Shown in pieces: positions 7,575 to 16,375 of a DNA stretch of 64,000 nucleotides (within the stretch, counting starts at the first letter, position 1; the number at the start of each line of letters is the position of its first letter). Position numbers and translations under genes: made by a program. The DNA comes from Lachnospiraceae bacterium (lineage in GTDB: Bacteria > Bacillota > Clostridia > Lachnospirales > Lachnospiraceae): positions 124,001 through 188,000 of the forward strand of contig SVEL01000003.1 of assembly GCA_015057425.1 (NCBI GenBank), written 5' to 3'. The notes under the pieces are model-generated. The model made no database searches. It was not told the origin of the DNA and saw only the letters and a program-made list of their open reading frames with translations.

Positions 7575-9998
7575 ATGATTAAGATTATGAGAAAAAAACT
7601 TAATAATAGTGGTTCAACGTTAGTTTTAACAATGATGATAATTGCGTTCCTTACGATAATTGCATCTGTTATTCTTGCAGCATCGTCAACTAATCTGGCG
7701 ATGAGACAGGTTGCCAATGTATCAAAGAATACATTTTACAGTGCTGAAGCCGCTGTTGATGAAATTAATGCCGGTCTTAAAATGACAACTATGGATTGTA
7801 TGAGCTCGGCCTATGTAGAAGTAGCGTCTTCACTTGTGGAAATTACAACAGTAGGCGGTATAACAGTTGCTGTGGAAGTTAACAATGATGTTGCCAATAT
7901 GCGACTTAAAGAGCATTTTATTGACAATGTTTTCTATGCTATAACAGATGTGGAATCGGTGGGATATGATTCGGTTTCAATCGGTACTTCAAGAGAAGAA
8001 GATATAGAAACGCTTGAACATATAAAACAATATCTTGGTGATTTTCTTACTAATCCGGATGCTGCATACATTGATTCCATATCAGGTGTTTCAATGGTAA
8101 AGAAAAATATGTCAGGTGATGACGTATATTCCATAATTTTTGAAGATGTGGTTATAAAGTATTGTACAGAGGAAGGGTATTTTTCTAATGTAACGGTAGA
8201 TGTTTCAGTGAAATATCCTGACATAAAGATTGGTTTCCAGGGTGAGAAAGGTAAGCTTTCAGCATTTGCCGAGTATGCTCTTATTGCAGACGGCAACATT
8301 AATTTTGAAGGAAATAAAATTTCTGTCGAAAACAATATTTTGGCAGGAAGAGATATAAATATATATAATGGTTCAAAGGTTACGGTAAATGGTAACGGAG
8401 CCGTAAATGTAGTAAGCGGAAATGATATTAATGTTATAAGCGACGGCATGAATGTAGTTAACGGACTTGCATCAGCTCTTTATATAAAAGGATGTGATAT
8501 CTGGTGTGAAAATATAACTCTTAGTACTACAACAGGTACAACAGGTCCGACGCTTGATATTGATGATGATTCCAATACATACATAAAGGATGATTTAAAT
8601 ATCAACGGAATGAACAGTAACGCAACCATAGCCGGAAAGTATTATGGATACAGCTATGAAGGATATAGTGCACTTGAAGGAAAAGAGCATGATAAGAGCA
8701 GTGCAATTATTGTAAATGGTAAAAAGTCATCTCTTTCTCTTGAAGCAACCAATATATTAATAGGCGGTCATGCATACATTAACTTTGGAGATGCAGCTGA
8801 AAATGCCTATATGACAGGTGAATCACTGTCAGTAAAAGGTAATCAGGAAATATATATGATGGTAGACCAATATATCTTAGGTGAAGGTGTTGACGGTGAA
8901 CCTGTACAGAATCCTATGTCTTATGAAGATTGGATGAAGATTTCCGAAGATAACGCTATCATTCCTATAGATATAGACAGACTTGAAAGAAGATTTTATG
9001 CATATGATCTTCTTAATGAGGAACAGCCATATATTATCAAATATGTAGAATCAAAGGGTTCATATTATGTGTATCTCAACTTTGAGTCAAAGGCAGCATC
9101 TGCCAAGTATTTTATGACAATTATAAGTGACAGCTACTTTGACAAATTGTATCCTGATGCAACTGTTGCACAGAAGGAAGAAAGAGGCGCACTTAAAAAT
9201 ATTGTTAATACAAATCTGGTAAATATGTTAGATGATGAAGGAAAACTGAGTATAAAGAATGGAGCCACAATAATGTCTTCAGGCGCTGTTTTTGAAGTAA
9301 GCACAGGTAATAATATCGTTGAAACACTTACAGGAACAAATAACAGTTTTACAGATGGCTCAAACTATGCAGGATTTTTAACAGGAGGAGATTATACTTA
9401 TAATGATCCGTCAGTTAATATCAGTGGTCTTGATAATTTTGCACTTTCATCATTGAATTTCGGTAACAGATTTGAAATCATTTCTCATCTTTGTCTTGAT
9501 ATTCAAAATGAGAAGAATGATAAGGAATTTATAGTATGCGACCCATGTTCGGTATTTGATTATAAGGGTGAAACATACACTGTAACCAATACGGACCTTA
9601 ATACAACACCGGCCAACAATATAGTCGATTTTGATGAAATAAAGAGACGCGGATATAACACTGAGTGTGTAAGTGTAAGCGGTTCTCTTGTAACGGCAGT
9701 TGACGGTTCGGTTAATGTAGAAAGTACCGTTACCCGCGGAATAATACTTGCTACAGGTGACGTAACCATAAACGGTAAGGAATTTACAGGAATAATAATA
9801 ACACAGGGAAATGTTAAGATAGTAAATGATGATGCCAAGATTTCCAACTGTGAGCTTAATATGATACCAAGATATGAAAATATAGTAAAATATCTTTATG
9901 CATTTAAAGATGTCAATGTGGCTGAAGGAGAATCCATAGATGACGTCATTTATTCAGAAATAGTAAAAATATCTAACTGGAGAAAAAATGAGGAATAA
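7575..9998 (+). CDS. Giant PilX/GspK-like minor prepilin
   Basis: The 807-residue product has a prepilin-type N-terminus: a basic leader ending at Gly13, then STLVLTMMIIAFLTIIASVIL. The residue at +5 is Leu rather than Glu, as in GspK/PilX-type tip subunits. GspK-like proteins are usually about 300 residues. Here a long passenger follows, with many short Asn/Gly-rich strands between about residues 230 and 470 (for example NIYNGSKVTVNGNGAVNVVS) that suggest a beta-helix or similar solenoid. The next gene starts within its last 11 bases. A role at the pilus tip, exposed to the surroundings, is inferred from the missing Glu5, the size and the position among minor pilins. Confidence 0.8.
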   Translation: MIKIMRKKLNNSGSTLVLTMMIIAFLTIIASVILAASSTNLAMRQVANVSKNTFYSAEAAVDEINAGLKMTTMDCMSSAYVEVASSLVEITTVGGITVAVEVNNDVANMRLKEHFIDNVFYAITDVESVGYDSVSIGTSREEDIETLEHIKQYLGDFLTNPDAAYIDSISGVSMVKKNMSGDDVYSIIFEDVVIKYCTEEGYFSNVTVDVSVKYPDIKIGFQGEKGKLSAFAEYALIADGNINFEGNKISVENNILAGRDINIYNGSKVTVNGNGAVNVVSGNDINVISDGMNVVNGLASALYIKGCDIWCENITLSTTTGTTGPTLDIDDDSNTYIKDDLNINGMNSNATIAGKYYGYSYEGYSALEGKEHDKSSAIIVNGKKSSLSLEATNILIGGHAYINFGDAAENAYMTGESLSVKGNQEIYMMVDQYILGEGVDGEPVQNPMSYEDWMKISEDNAIIPIDIDRLERRFYAYDLLNEEQPYIIKYVESKGSYYVYLNFESKAASAKYFMTIISDSYFDKLYPDATVAQKEERGALKNIVNTNLVNMLDDEGKLSIKNGATIMSSGAVFEVSTGNNIVETLTGTNNSFTDGSNYAGFLTGGDYTYNDPSVNISGLDNFALSSLNFGNRFEIISHLCLDIQNEKNDKEFIVCDPCSVFDYKGETYTVTNTDLNTTPANNIVDFDEIKRRGYNTECVSVSGSLVTAVDGSVNVESTVTRGIILATGDVTINGKEFTGIIITQGNVKIVNDDAKISNCELNMIPRYENIVKYLYAFKDVNVAEGESIDDVIYSEIVKISNWRKNEE

Positions 9999-10566
9999 GT
10001 TTAATGCTTTGAAAAGACTAAAACTTAATAATGACGGAATAACACTTGTTGAAATTATGGCAGTTCTTGCAATTATAGCAATAATGGTAGGCGTCGGAAT
10101 GACTTCATGGGCAGTGGTTAAAAATGCCGATGTATCAAAAGCAGGCAGAAATATAATGACAGCTTATGACAAACTTAAGACTTATACTATGTCTAAAAAC
10201 GGCGAGTGGCGTATGGAAATATATAAAAATGACAAGGGGATGTACTATGCGGGAGTCTATTGCCGCGATGCGGTCACCGGATTAGATGTGGCAGACGGAG
10301 ATGTTGTTGAGCTTGGAAAGTATATAGATATATATTTTAAGGACGAAAATGAAAGCTCAGATATATATATAGATGAAAGCACACCCCTTAAAATATATCT
10401 TAAACCTTCAACGGGAGGAGTTAATAAAATAAAGCTTGGTGATATTGTTAAATACGATAGCGCCGGGGAATATGAATCCTCTTATGGAAATATTGAAATT
10501 ACATATAATAATCTGACAAATAAAAATGTAAAAATATACTATGTTACAGGTAAAGTGGTGGATTGA
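9988..10566 (+). CDS. Minor prepilin, GspH-like
   Basis: The 192-residue product has a leader ending in NNDG at residue 17, then ITLVEIMAVLAIIAIMVGVG with Glu at +5. This is a class III prepilin signal of the GspH/FimT kind. The head has no cysteine pair resembling that of the major pilin and is rich in charged residues. Its start lies inside the end of the K-like gene (11-base overlap, with a GGAG site), and its stop overlaps the start of the next prepilin. This arrangement indicates translational coupling. It is one of four minor prepilins encoded in a row. Confidence 0.85.
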   Translation: MRNKFNALKRLKLNNDGITLVEIMAVLAIIAIMVGVGMTSWAVVKNADVSKAGRNIMTAYDKLKTYTMSKNGEWRMEIYKNDKGMYYAGVYCRDAVTGLDVADGDVVELGKYIDIYFKDENESSDIYIDESTPLKIYLKPSTGGVNKIKLGDIVKYDSAGEYESSYGNIEITYNNLTNKNVKIYYVTGKVVD

Positions 10567-11195
10567 TGAAACGTTTAATTACTTTTATTAAAACTGAAAA
10601 TGAGGGTATATCCTTTGTGGAAATTATAGTATCTCTGGCAATTGCCGGAATAGTACTTGTACTGTTAAGTTCAGCTTTAACTCAGGGAGTTTCAATCTTT
10701 AGAAAACAATCGACTGTTGCTGACCTAATCGGTGAGTCGCAGTTTGTTGCGGGACAGCTTGAACAAAGTATTATGGAAGCAAACGAATTTACCATATATA
10801 GGGATACGGTTAAAGGGGAAATATTTGTCTATACCGGAAGGGCAAATCATGACAGCAATTGCTGGATTGAACCAACGGGAGTTGAAAGAACAATAGTATT
10901 TTCCGGAACAAAACTTTACATTTCTAAAGAGTATTGTTCAGATGTATCCCAATTAAATGAAGGAAATCTTTTGTCTTCTTATGTTGATGAATTTAACATT
11001 AAGATTTCAGAGAGTTCAATAGAACGCATAACAGATGAAGCCGGCGGAAATGCAGGTGAAATATACGTTAATCCTATAGTTGTAAGAGCAGAGTATGTTC
11101 TGAAAAATGAAGATAATGAAAAGGCAGCGGCTTTAACAATCAAGATAAGAAATGAAATAAGCAATTGTTATGATGGTGTTATGCCGGAGGAATAG
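10566..11195 (+). CDS. Minor prepilin, PilW/GspJ-like
   Basis: The 209-residue product has a leader ending in ENEG at residue 14, then ISFVEIIVSLAIAGIVLVLL with Glu at +5. The following pattern (ALTQGVSIFRKQSTVADL) resembles GspJ/PilW minor pilins, which often show an amphipathic helix with a polar LIGESQF-like segment. I chose ATG 10566, which forms TGATG with the stop of the previous gene, over the TTG one codon upstream. With the I-, K- and H-like genes it completes a set equivalent to the I-J-K tip complex of type II secretion and type IV pili. Confidence 0.83.
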   Translation: MKRLITFIKTENEGISFVEIIVSLAIAGIVLVLLSSALTQGVSIFRKQSTVADLIGESQFVAGQLEQSIMEANEFTIYRDTVKGEIFVYTGRANHDSNCWIEPTGVERTIVFSGTKLYISKEYCSDVSQLNEGNLLSSYVDEFNIKISESSIERITDEAGGNAGEIYVNPIVVRAEYVLKNEDNEKAAALTIKIRNEISNCYDGVMPEE

Positions 11196-11232
11196 ATAAA
11201 GTTATTCATTAATAAAACAAAGAGGGAAAAAG

Positions 11233-14200
11233 ATGAGAACTGAGTTAAAAATATTAAAGAACAAAATAAAGAATTCGTTGAAGAGCAGATCCTTTAAGAT
11301 GTGTTCTGTTCTGATTGCGCTCGTTCTTGTTATGTCAGTGGTTATATCCACATTTATGGGAAATGACGATGGTGCAAATGTTCATGCGGAGGTTACTCCG
11401 GAAACAAGCAATTACATAAATTATATTTTACAGTATATGAACACTGTAAATAATGATGAAGATGACACTAATGATAAGGAGTTTACTATTCTTGAAGTTG
11501 TTCCGTACATTGGATTGGGAGAATTCTATCATTATGTTGAAAATGAAGAAGTGTACAAAGGATACAATGAGTATCTTCTTGAGAATGACAGGAATTATAA
11601 GAATAATGCAGTATATAAGTTTACACAGCTTATGGAAATGTCTAACTTTGGTTATCGTGTTATGTATTGCAAAAACGAGAGTAGCTATATGTTAGAATCG
11701 TTACAGTTATTCTTTAAACAGGTTATGCCTGATTATGCATATGAATTAAGAGATTGCCTAAAAGTTAATGTGTGCGAGGCAAATGACCTTACTGAAGAAA
11801 TGATAAGAGAGGCAGATTTTATAGTTGTTTCTACAGGCAGACATGATGACCAGACATTATCAAGCTATAATAACTGGAAGGGAACGTCGGGAACAAATTG
11901 TTACGATATGGCAGGCAACCAGGTAACTGCAGAAGACATAAGTTATGCTACATATGAAAATATAACTGAACAGTTAATGGAAAATCCTGCATTATTTGCA
12001 GACAGACAGACAATTACAGTAGGAGATAAAACCCTTGTTTCAAGAGATGCAAGCTGGGAAGCAGCAAGCACTCTTATGGAAGTGTGCCTTGAAGGAAGAA
12101 CTTTTTCCATAAATGGAGAAGATGTAACGATTAAGACACCTGTCATTATGGATAACAAGAAATTTGACCAGTTATCAGGAACATATAATGATGCTAATAT
12201 ATATAAGTTTATGGTTCTTGAAAGATTAATCGGTGGCGGAGATGGTCTTGCTAAATATGCTGATATTAAAGAAGGTTTTGTTTATGATGATAACACCCCT
12301 GTATATAATCAGTTAGGTGTAAGAACATCAGAACTTAAGTTTAAAAACAGCGGAATATTAACAGAAAAGATGACACTTGATGTATATTCTGACAGTAGTC
12401 TTTATTATTATTTTGAAGATTACCATCTGGGAGAAGAAGAGTATTATAAAGATTATTACAATAACGGAACTCCGGAAAGTATATTTAAGCATTATTACAG
12501 TGACATCAACGACAGAAACGGTATAGATGTAGGAGTCTATAGTATGTACAGTCCTAATATGTCAAAGTATCTTACTGACCATTTCTGGATTTATGATGGT
12601 AACGGTGTGCTTATACCGTCTAATTATAATGCAGTTTATGCACAAAATGAGGAAAAAATTGGATTTACGGCAGAAAGAATAGGAGATGTCTCAAACGTAA
12701 AAGTAACAGAGATTATAAGATATCTTTTGGGTGTAAATCCATCTGTATATAATCCTGTTTTAACCGAATATAATCCATTAAGTATACTTGAGATAGAGCC
12801 ATGTAATCAGTTTAAATATGATAACTTTAATAATGTAAAAGAATTAGCAGCGGCTATGGGATATGATGTTTCGGGCTGGACTGCCAATAATTATGAGGAT
12901 TACGTAAAGGTAACCTGTCTTTCGACTAACGCATTTAACTCGTTAAATGATGACCTTATAGCAGAATATGACGTTATATATATGGGGCTGGAATATGATG
13001 AAATGCTGACTGTAAAAACTACCAGATATGGTAACAGCACAGGCAAACAGACAGACTCTAACGGCAATGCAATAACAGATTATAATGATGACAATCTTGA
13101 TGGATATGTATACCTTTCATATGGCGATATGCTTAAGGTGACAAATGACCTTCAGGGTGCCATGGAATATGATTATTATGAATTGGAAGATACAGCATCA
13201 GCTACAAATAACGGATTTACATTAGTAGGTCTTAACGGAGATGATGGTGACAGAAAAAATAATGGTACAACCATAAGAAATTACAAGAGACTTTATATGA
13301 TAGGTTCATATAAGTGGAATGACTATCTTAAGGAAACACTTGGTGGAAATGACAGTACTACAAGAAGTAAATATTATGTATTGAAAAGTGTTACAGATGT
13401 ATTTTCAGGCGTAAATAATGTGTCAGACTTACTTTATGGAGATAATGGCGAAGTAGGAAATATGCGTCTGATGGGGAATGATATTACTCAGAAGAAACTG
13501 GAAGAACTTAGAGAATATCGTGCGGCAGGTAAAGTGTTTATATTAGATGATTATCTTTATTACTATAAGGGTAATGATTATATATACGAAACATCCAATG
13601 TATATAAAATAGCAGAGGAGATCGGATGGGGCAAATATGAAAACACATATTTGACAGACGACTGTTATGCAGTGCCAAGTGCGATAGAGAAGGTTGCGCC
13701 TGAGATTATATTCGGAACCGACCCGTTGGACAGACCTGTCGATGTAGAATATGATGCAGCAAATGGTTTGGTTAGTAACAGTAATCCTGACCAGAATCCT
13801 GTAGAAGACGGATATCAGATCAGATTTTTCTTTGATGTAAAAGGTGAGGCCAATGCAGCATACTCTGTTAAGTTGTGTCTGGATAAAAATGGTGACGGAT
13901 TATATAACTTTGAAAAGAAAATAGATGATACCAACGAGCTTTATGGTGAAAAATTGGTAACTCTTGACGCAGAAGGTATTTGTAAGGGAATTGAAATAGA
14001 AACTACTCTTCCTATCGAACTTACAGGTCCTATTGCATGGAGAGTACAGTTGACAAAAATGGAAGATGGTAAAGAGACATCAGTTCGTACAAATGAGTCG
14101 GGATATACAACCATTCAGGGTACATCAAAGACTGTAAGATTGCTTCAGATATACCCATATGCTGCAAGTAATTCCGTAAAGGTAACGCTTAATATGGAAA

Positions 14201-15678
14201 CAGATGATGAGTTTAGAAGTTACTTAAATTCTGCAGCAAGACGAGTGGGATTTGATATATCAGTTGATGCGCTGAGCACTGTAGAGTTTGAAAGACTTAT
14301 TAAAAATAATCCGGGCTATGTTATTGCAGATCACTATGATATGATTATACTTGGATTTGCCGATGCATTTGGTGGTGATGATTTAAGTAATAATGACGGA
14401 GCACTTGATGCCATAGAGACATTTATTGAATCCGGCGGTGCAGCATTATTTACCCATGATACCACAAGCTTTATTACTACACCTAACTATGTTATAGGTA
14501 CGAAAAAAACTACAACCACCGGAGGCGGCAACAGGCCGGGTAGACCCGGAAGACCGGGTAGCGGCAGTGGTGGTACAACAACTACTAAAGTAGTTATTGA
14601 TACATCAAACAGAGTAGTTACCAATGAGTATGACTGGTCATATAACATTAATCTCAGATTCAGATATATACTTGGTCAGGATAAATATGGTATTACCCTT
14701 GATACGGAAGGAAGGACTTTAGAAAAAACTATTGAGCCGCCTATGTATCTTACGGACCTTGCACCGGATTACACGGTAGAAGCTGATGACGGTAATTATT
14801 ATGTTCAGGAAATACAAGGTATAACAGATATGTTTATCTTAAGATACAGATATTCATCAGGCAGCTTCGGCAACAGTACATGGTTATGGCCGTATCAATC
14901 CTTAAATAATCGTTCTTCATTTAAGTCAAGTACATCATATAACGATTATGGTGATACAAATACTGCCGTTAAAATCAATGAAGGACAGATTACCCAGTAT
15001 CCTTATGACCTTGATGAAAGTATTAATATAGCAACAACACATGCTCAGAACTATGCTCTCAATCTCGAGTCAGATAGAGATGGAGAAGATATTGTAGTTT
15101 GGTATACACTTTCAGGAAGCACATCAAAGAACTATGATATTTTCTATGATGTAACGGAAAAGGATGGCGCACAAAATTATTATATTTACTCAAAAGGAAA
15201 TATAACATATTCAGGTGCAGGCCACTCAACAATCAATGGAGTGGAAGAAATTAAACTTTTCGTTAATACTGTTATAAGAGCGGCTACATCCGGAAACAGT
15301 ACACCGACAATAGCGATTGATAATGGTAACAAAGCTAATGACGGCTCTTATGTTGTGTATAGAAATGAGTTTGAGGATGGATATAATATAATGTTTACAC
15401 CTAAGGACACTGACCTTCTTACAGGATATGGTAAGTTTACATCAGGTGAAATCCTCTACAGAAATACTGAAACAGGAGCTGAAACAGTCCTTAAAACATA
15501 CGGATACGGCGACCTTATCTGTGGTGACAGGTACAATATAACTATTACAAATCAAAATATGATAGATGCAATTGAAAGAAAAGAAGCTGAATTTATATTC
15601 AGGGCAACAGATACATACGGTGCAACCGGAGAATCTGTAGCAGTGTTCTCATCACGTCATCTGTTTGAATTAGATTAA
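11233..15678 (+). CDS. Very large secreted protein with three related alpha/beta units (DUF5057-like), end of pilus operon
   Basis: The 1481-residue product has a signal peptide or membrane anchor (residues about 23-42, basic before it). Three units begin with the same hydrophobic-x-I-x-P strand: ILEVVPYIG near residue 86, ILEIEPCNQ near 515 and LLQIYPYAA near 968. Each is followed about 65-110 residues later by a second strand preceded by Asp (ADFIVVSTG, YDVIYMGL, YDMIILGF). This suggests a repeated flavodoxin- or amidotransferase-like fold. I recall this as resembling DUF5057 of Lachnospiraceae, but that name is from memory. A Gly/Pro/Arg-rich linker lies at about residues 1093-1120. There is no class III signal. 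A strong hairpin terminator follows. Position suggests a pilus-associated surface protein or adhesin, which is inference. Confidence 0.7.
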   Translation: MRTELKILKNKIKNSLKSRSFKMCSVLIALVLVMSVVISTFMGNDDGANVHAEVTPETSNYINYILQYMNTVNNDEDDTNDKEFTILEVVPYIGLGEFYHYVENEEVYKGYNEYLLENDRNYKNNAVYKFTQLMEMSNFGYRVMYCKNESSYMLESLQLFFKQVMPDYAYELRDCLKVNVCEANDLTEEMIREADFIVVSTGRHDDQTLSSYNNWKGTSGTNCYDMAGNQVTAEDISYATYENITEQLMENPALFADRQTITVGDKTLVSRDASWEAASTLMEVCLEGRTFSINGEDVTIKTPVIMDNKKFDQLSGTYNDANIYKFMVLERLIGGGDGLAKYADIKEGFVYDDNTPVYNQLGVRTSELKFKNSGILTEKMTLDVYSDSSLYYYFEDYHLGEEEYYKDYYNNGTPESIFKHYYSDINDRNGIDVGVYSMYSPNMSKYLTDHFWIYDGNGVLIPSNYNAVYAQNEEKIGFTAERIGDVSNVKVTEIIRYLLGVNPSVYNPVLTEYNPLSILEIEPCNQFKYDNFNNVKELAAAMGYDVSGWTANNYEDYVKVTCLSTNAFNSLNDDLIAEYDVIYMGLEYDEMLTVKTTRYGNSTGKQTDSNGNAITDYNDDNLDGYVYLSYGDMLKVTNDLQGAMEYDYYELEDTASATNNGFTLVGLNGDDGDRKNNGTTIRNYKRLYMIGSYKWNDYLKETLGGNDSTTRSKYYVLKSVTDVFSGVNNVSDLLYGDNGEVGNMRLMGNDITQKKLEELREYRAAGKVFILDDYLYYYKGNDYIYETSNVYKIAEEIGWGKYENTYLTDDCYAVPSAIEKVAPEIIFGTDPLDRPVDVEYDAANGLVSNSNPDQNPVEDGYQIRFFFDVKGEANAAYSVKLCLDKNGDGLYNFEKKIDDTNELYGEKLVTLDAEGICKGIEIETTLPIELTGPIAWRVQLTKMEDGKETSVRTNESGYTTIQGTSKTVRLLQIYPYAASNSVKVTLNMETDDEFRSYLNSAARRVGFDISVDALSTVEFERLIKNNPGYVIADHYDMIILGFADAFGGDDLSNNDGALDAIETFIESGGAALFTHDTTSFITTPNYVIGTKKTTTTGGGNRPGRPGRPGSGSGGTTTTKVVIDTSNRVVTNEYDWSYNINLRFRYILGQDKYGITLDTEGRTLEKTIEPPMYLTDLAPDYTVEADDGNYYVQEIQGITDMFILRYRYSSGSFGNSTWLWPYQSLNNRSSFKSSTSYNDYGDTNTAVKINEGQITQYPYDLDESINIATTHAQNYALNLESDRDGEDIVVWYTLSGSTSKNYDIFYDVTEKDGAQNYYIYSKGNITYSGAGHSTINGVEEIKLFVNTVIRAATSGNSTPTIAIDNGNKANDGSYVVYRNEFEDGYNIMFTPKDTDLLTGYGKFTSGEILYRNTETGAETVLKTYGYGDLICGDRYNITITNQNMIDAIERKEAEFIFRATDTYGATGESVAVFSSRHLFELD

Positions 15679-15709
15679 AAAAGACGGAGTTAAAACTCCG
15701 TCTTATTTA
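15677..15709. terminator. Bidirectional terminator between pilus operon and convergent lipoprotein gene
   Basis: The perfect stem AAGACGGAG / CTCCGTCTT (15681-15689 and 15696-15704) has a short A/T loop. It is flanked by six A on the left and TTATTT on the right, so it can end transcripts in both directions. It is stronger for the - strand gene, whose transcript would end in six U. It marks the end of the pilus operon. Confidence 0.88.
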
Positions 15710-16176
15710 ACTTCAAATACTGTGCCTGTTTCCTTGCCTACCACCGGTGTTGATATATCTGTGACGGGCTGCTTAAATATTCCCACATAAACATTTCCGT
15801 TATCTTCTATTTTAAAGTAGATTTTATTGCCGTCTTCAGAAGCGGATTTGCTCAGTAAGTCTTTTGCATCAGGGAGAAAGCTTCCCATGCCGTCCTTAAG
15901 TTCATTGGCAAAAGTGCCTATGCCATTGTAAATCTGAGAAATAGGAGTGAACTCATTGTAGATTTCATATACGGAAGTATCTCTTGCTTCGGCATTGGCA
16001 GTTTGTGCAGCGGAAGTAAGAGTTGTGTGTAAAAGTGCCAAAGTTGCCATATCAGCAGTTTCCTTAGCACTTTCACTTAACTCGTCGGTCTTTTCCTTTA
16101 TGGCAGTACAACCGGAAACAGATATGACAAACAAGCTCATTACAAGCATTAAAGATAGAAATTTTATTTTCTTCAT
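15703..16176 (-). CDS. Small lipoprotein of unknown function, convergent with pilus operon
   Basis: The 157-residue product has a lipoprotein signal peptide (MKKIKFLSLMLVMSLF) and a lipobox ending SVSGC at Cys23. The frame is open further upstream, but ATG 16176 gives the lipoprotein signal and has AAAGGA upstream. After the lipid site there is an amphipathic helix (residues about 25-60, with ATLALLHTTLTSAAQ) and a C-terminal beta pair (KIYFKIEDNGNVYVGIF). This helix-then-strands layout resembles the head of a type IV pilin without its assembly helix, but that is only a visual comparison. It is one of two - strand genes in the window. Function is unknown. Confidence 0.75.
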   Translation of the reverse strand: MKKIKFLSLMLVMSLFVISVSGCTAIKEKTDELSESAKETADMATLALLHTTLTSAAQTANAEARDTSVYEIYNEFTPISQIYNGIGTFANELKDGMGSFLPDAKDLLSKSASEDGNKIYFKIEDNGNVYVGIFKQPVTDISTPVVGKETGTVFEVK

Positions 16177-16375
16177 AACTATTTGATTCCTTTCTATAAG
16201 TATTTTAGGATGTTTTATAGTTATTATTTCAATAAAAAAGTGGAAAAATACTAATAAAATCAAAGAAAATTGTGGAAATTTATAAATTTTTATGCTATAG
16301 TAAAATCAACTATATGTGTAAATATATTGCAAGGATGCAATTTGATAAGGATTTGTGATTCCAAGGAGGGATTAG

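Noticed and set aside
14504..14590. Gly/Pro/Arg-rich segment as a sign of a frameshift or gene fusion joint
   Set aside because: The frame is open and the flanking protein continues the same domain. It reads as a flexible loop or linker.
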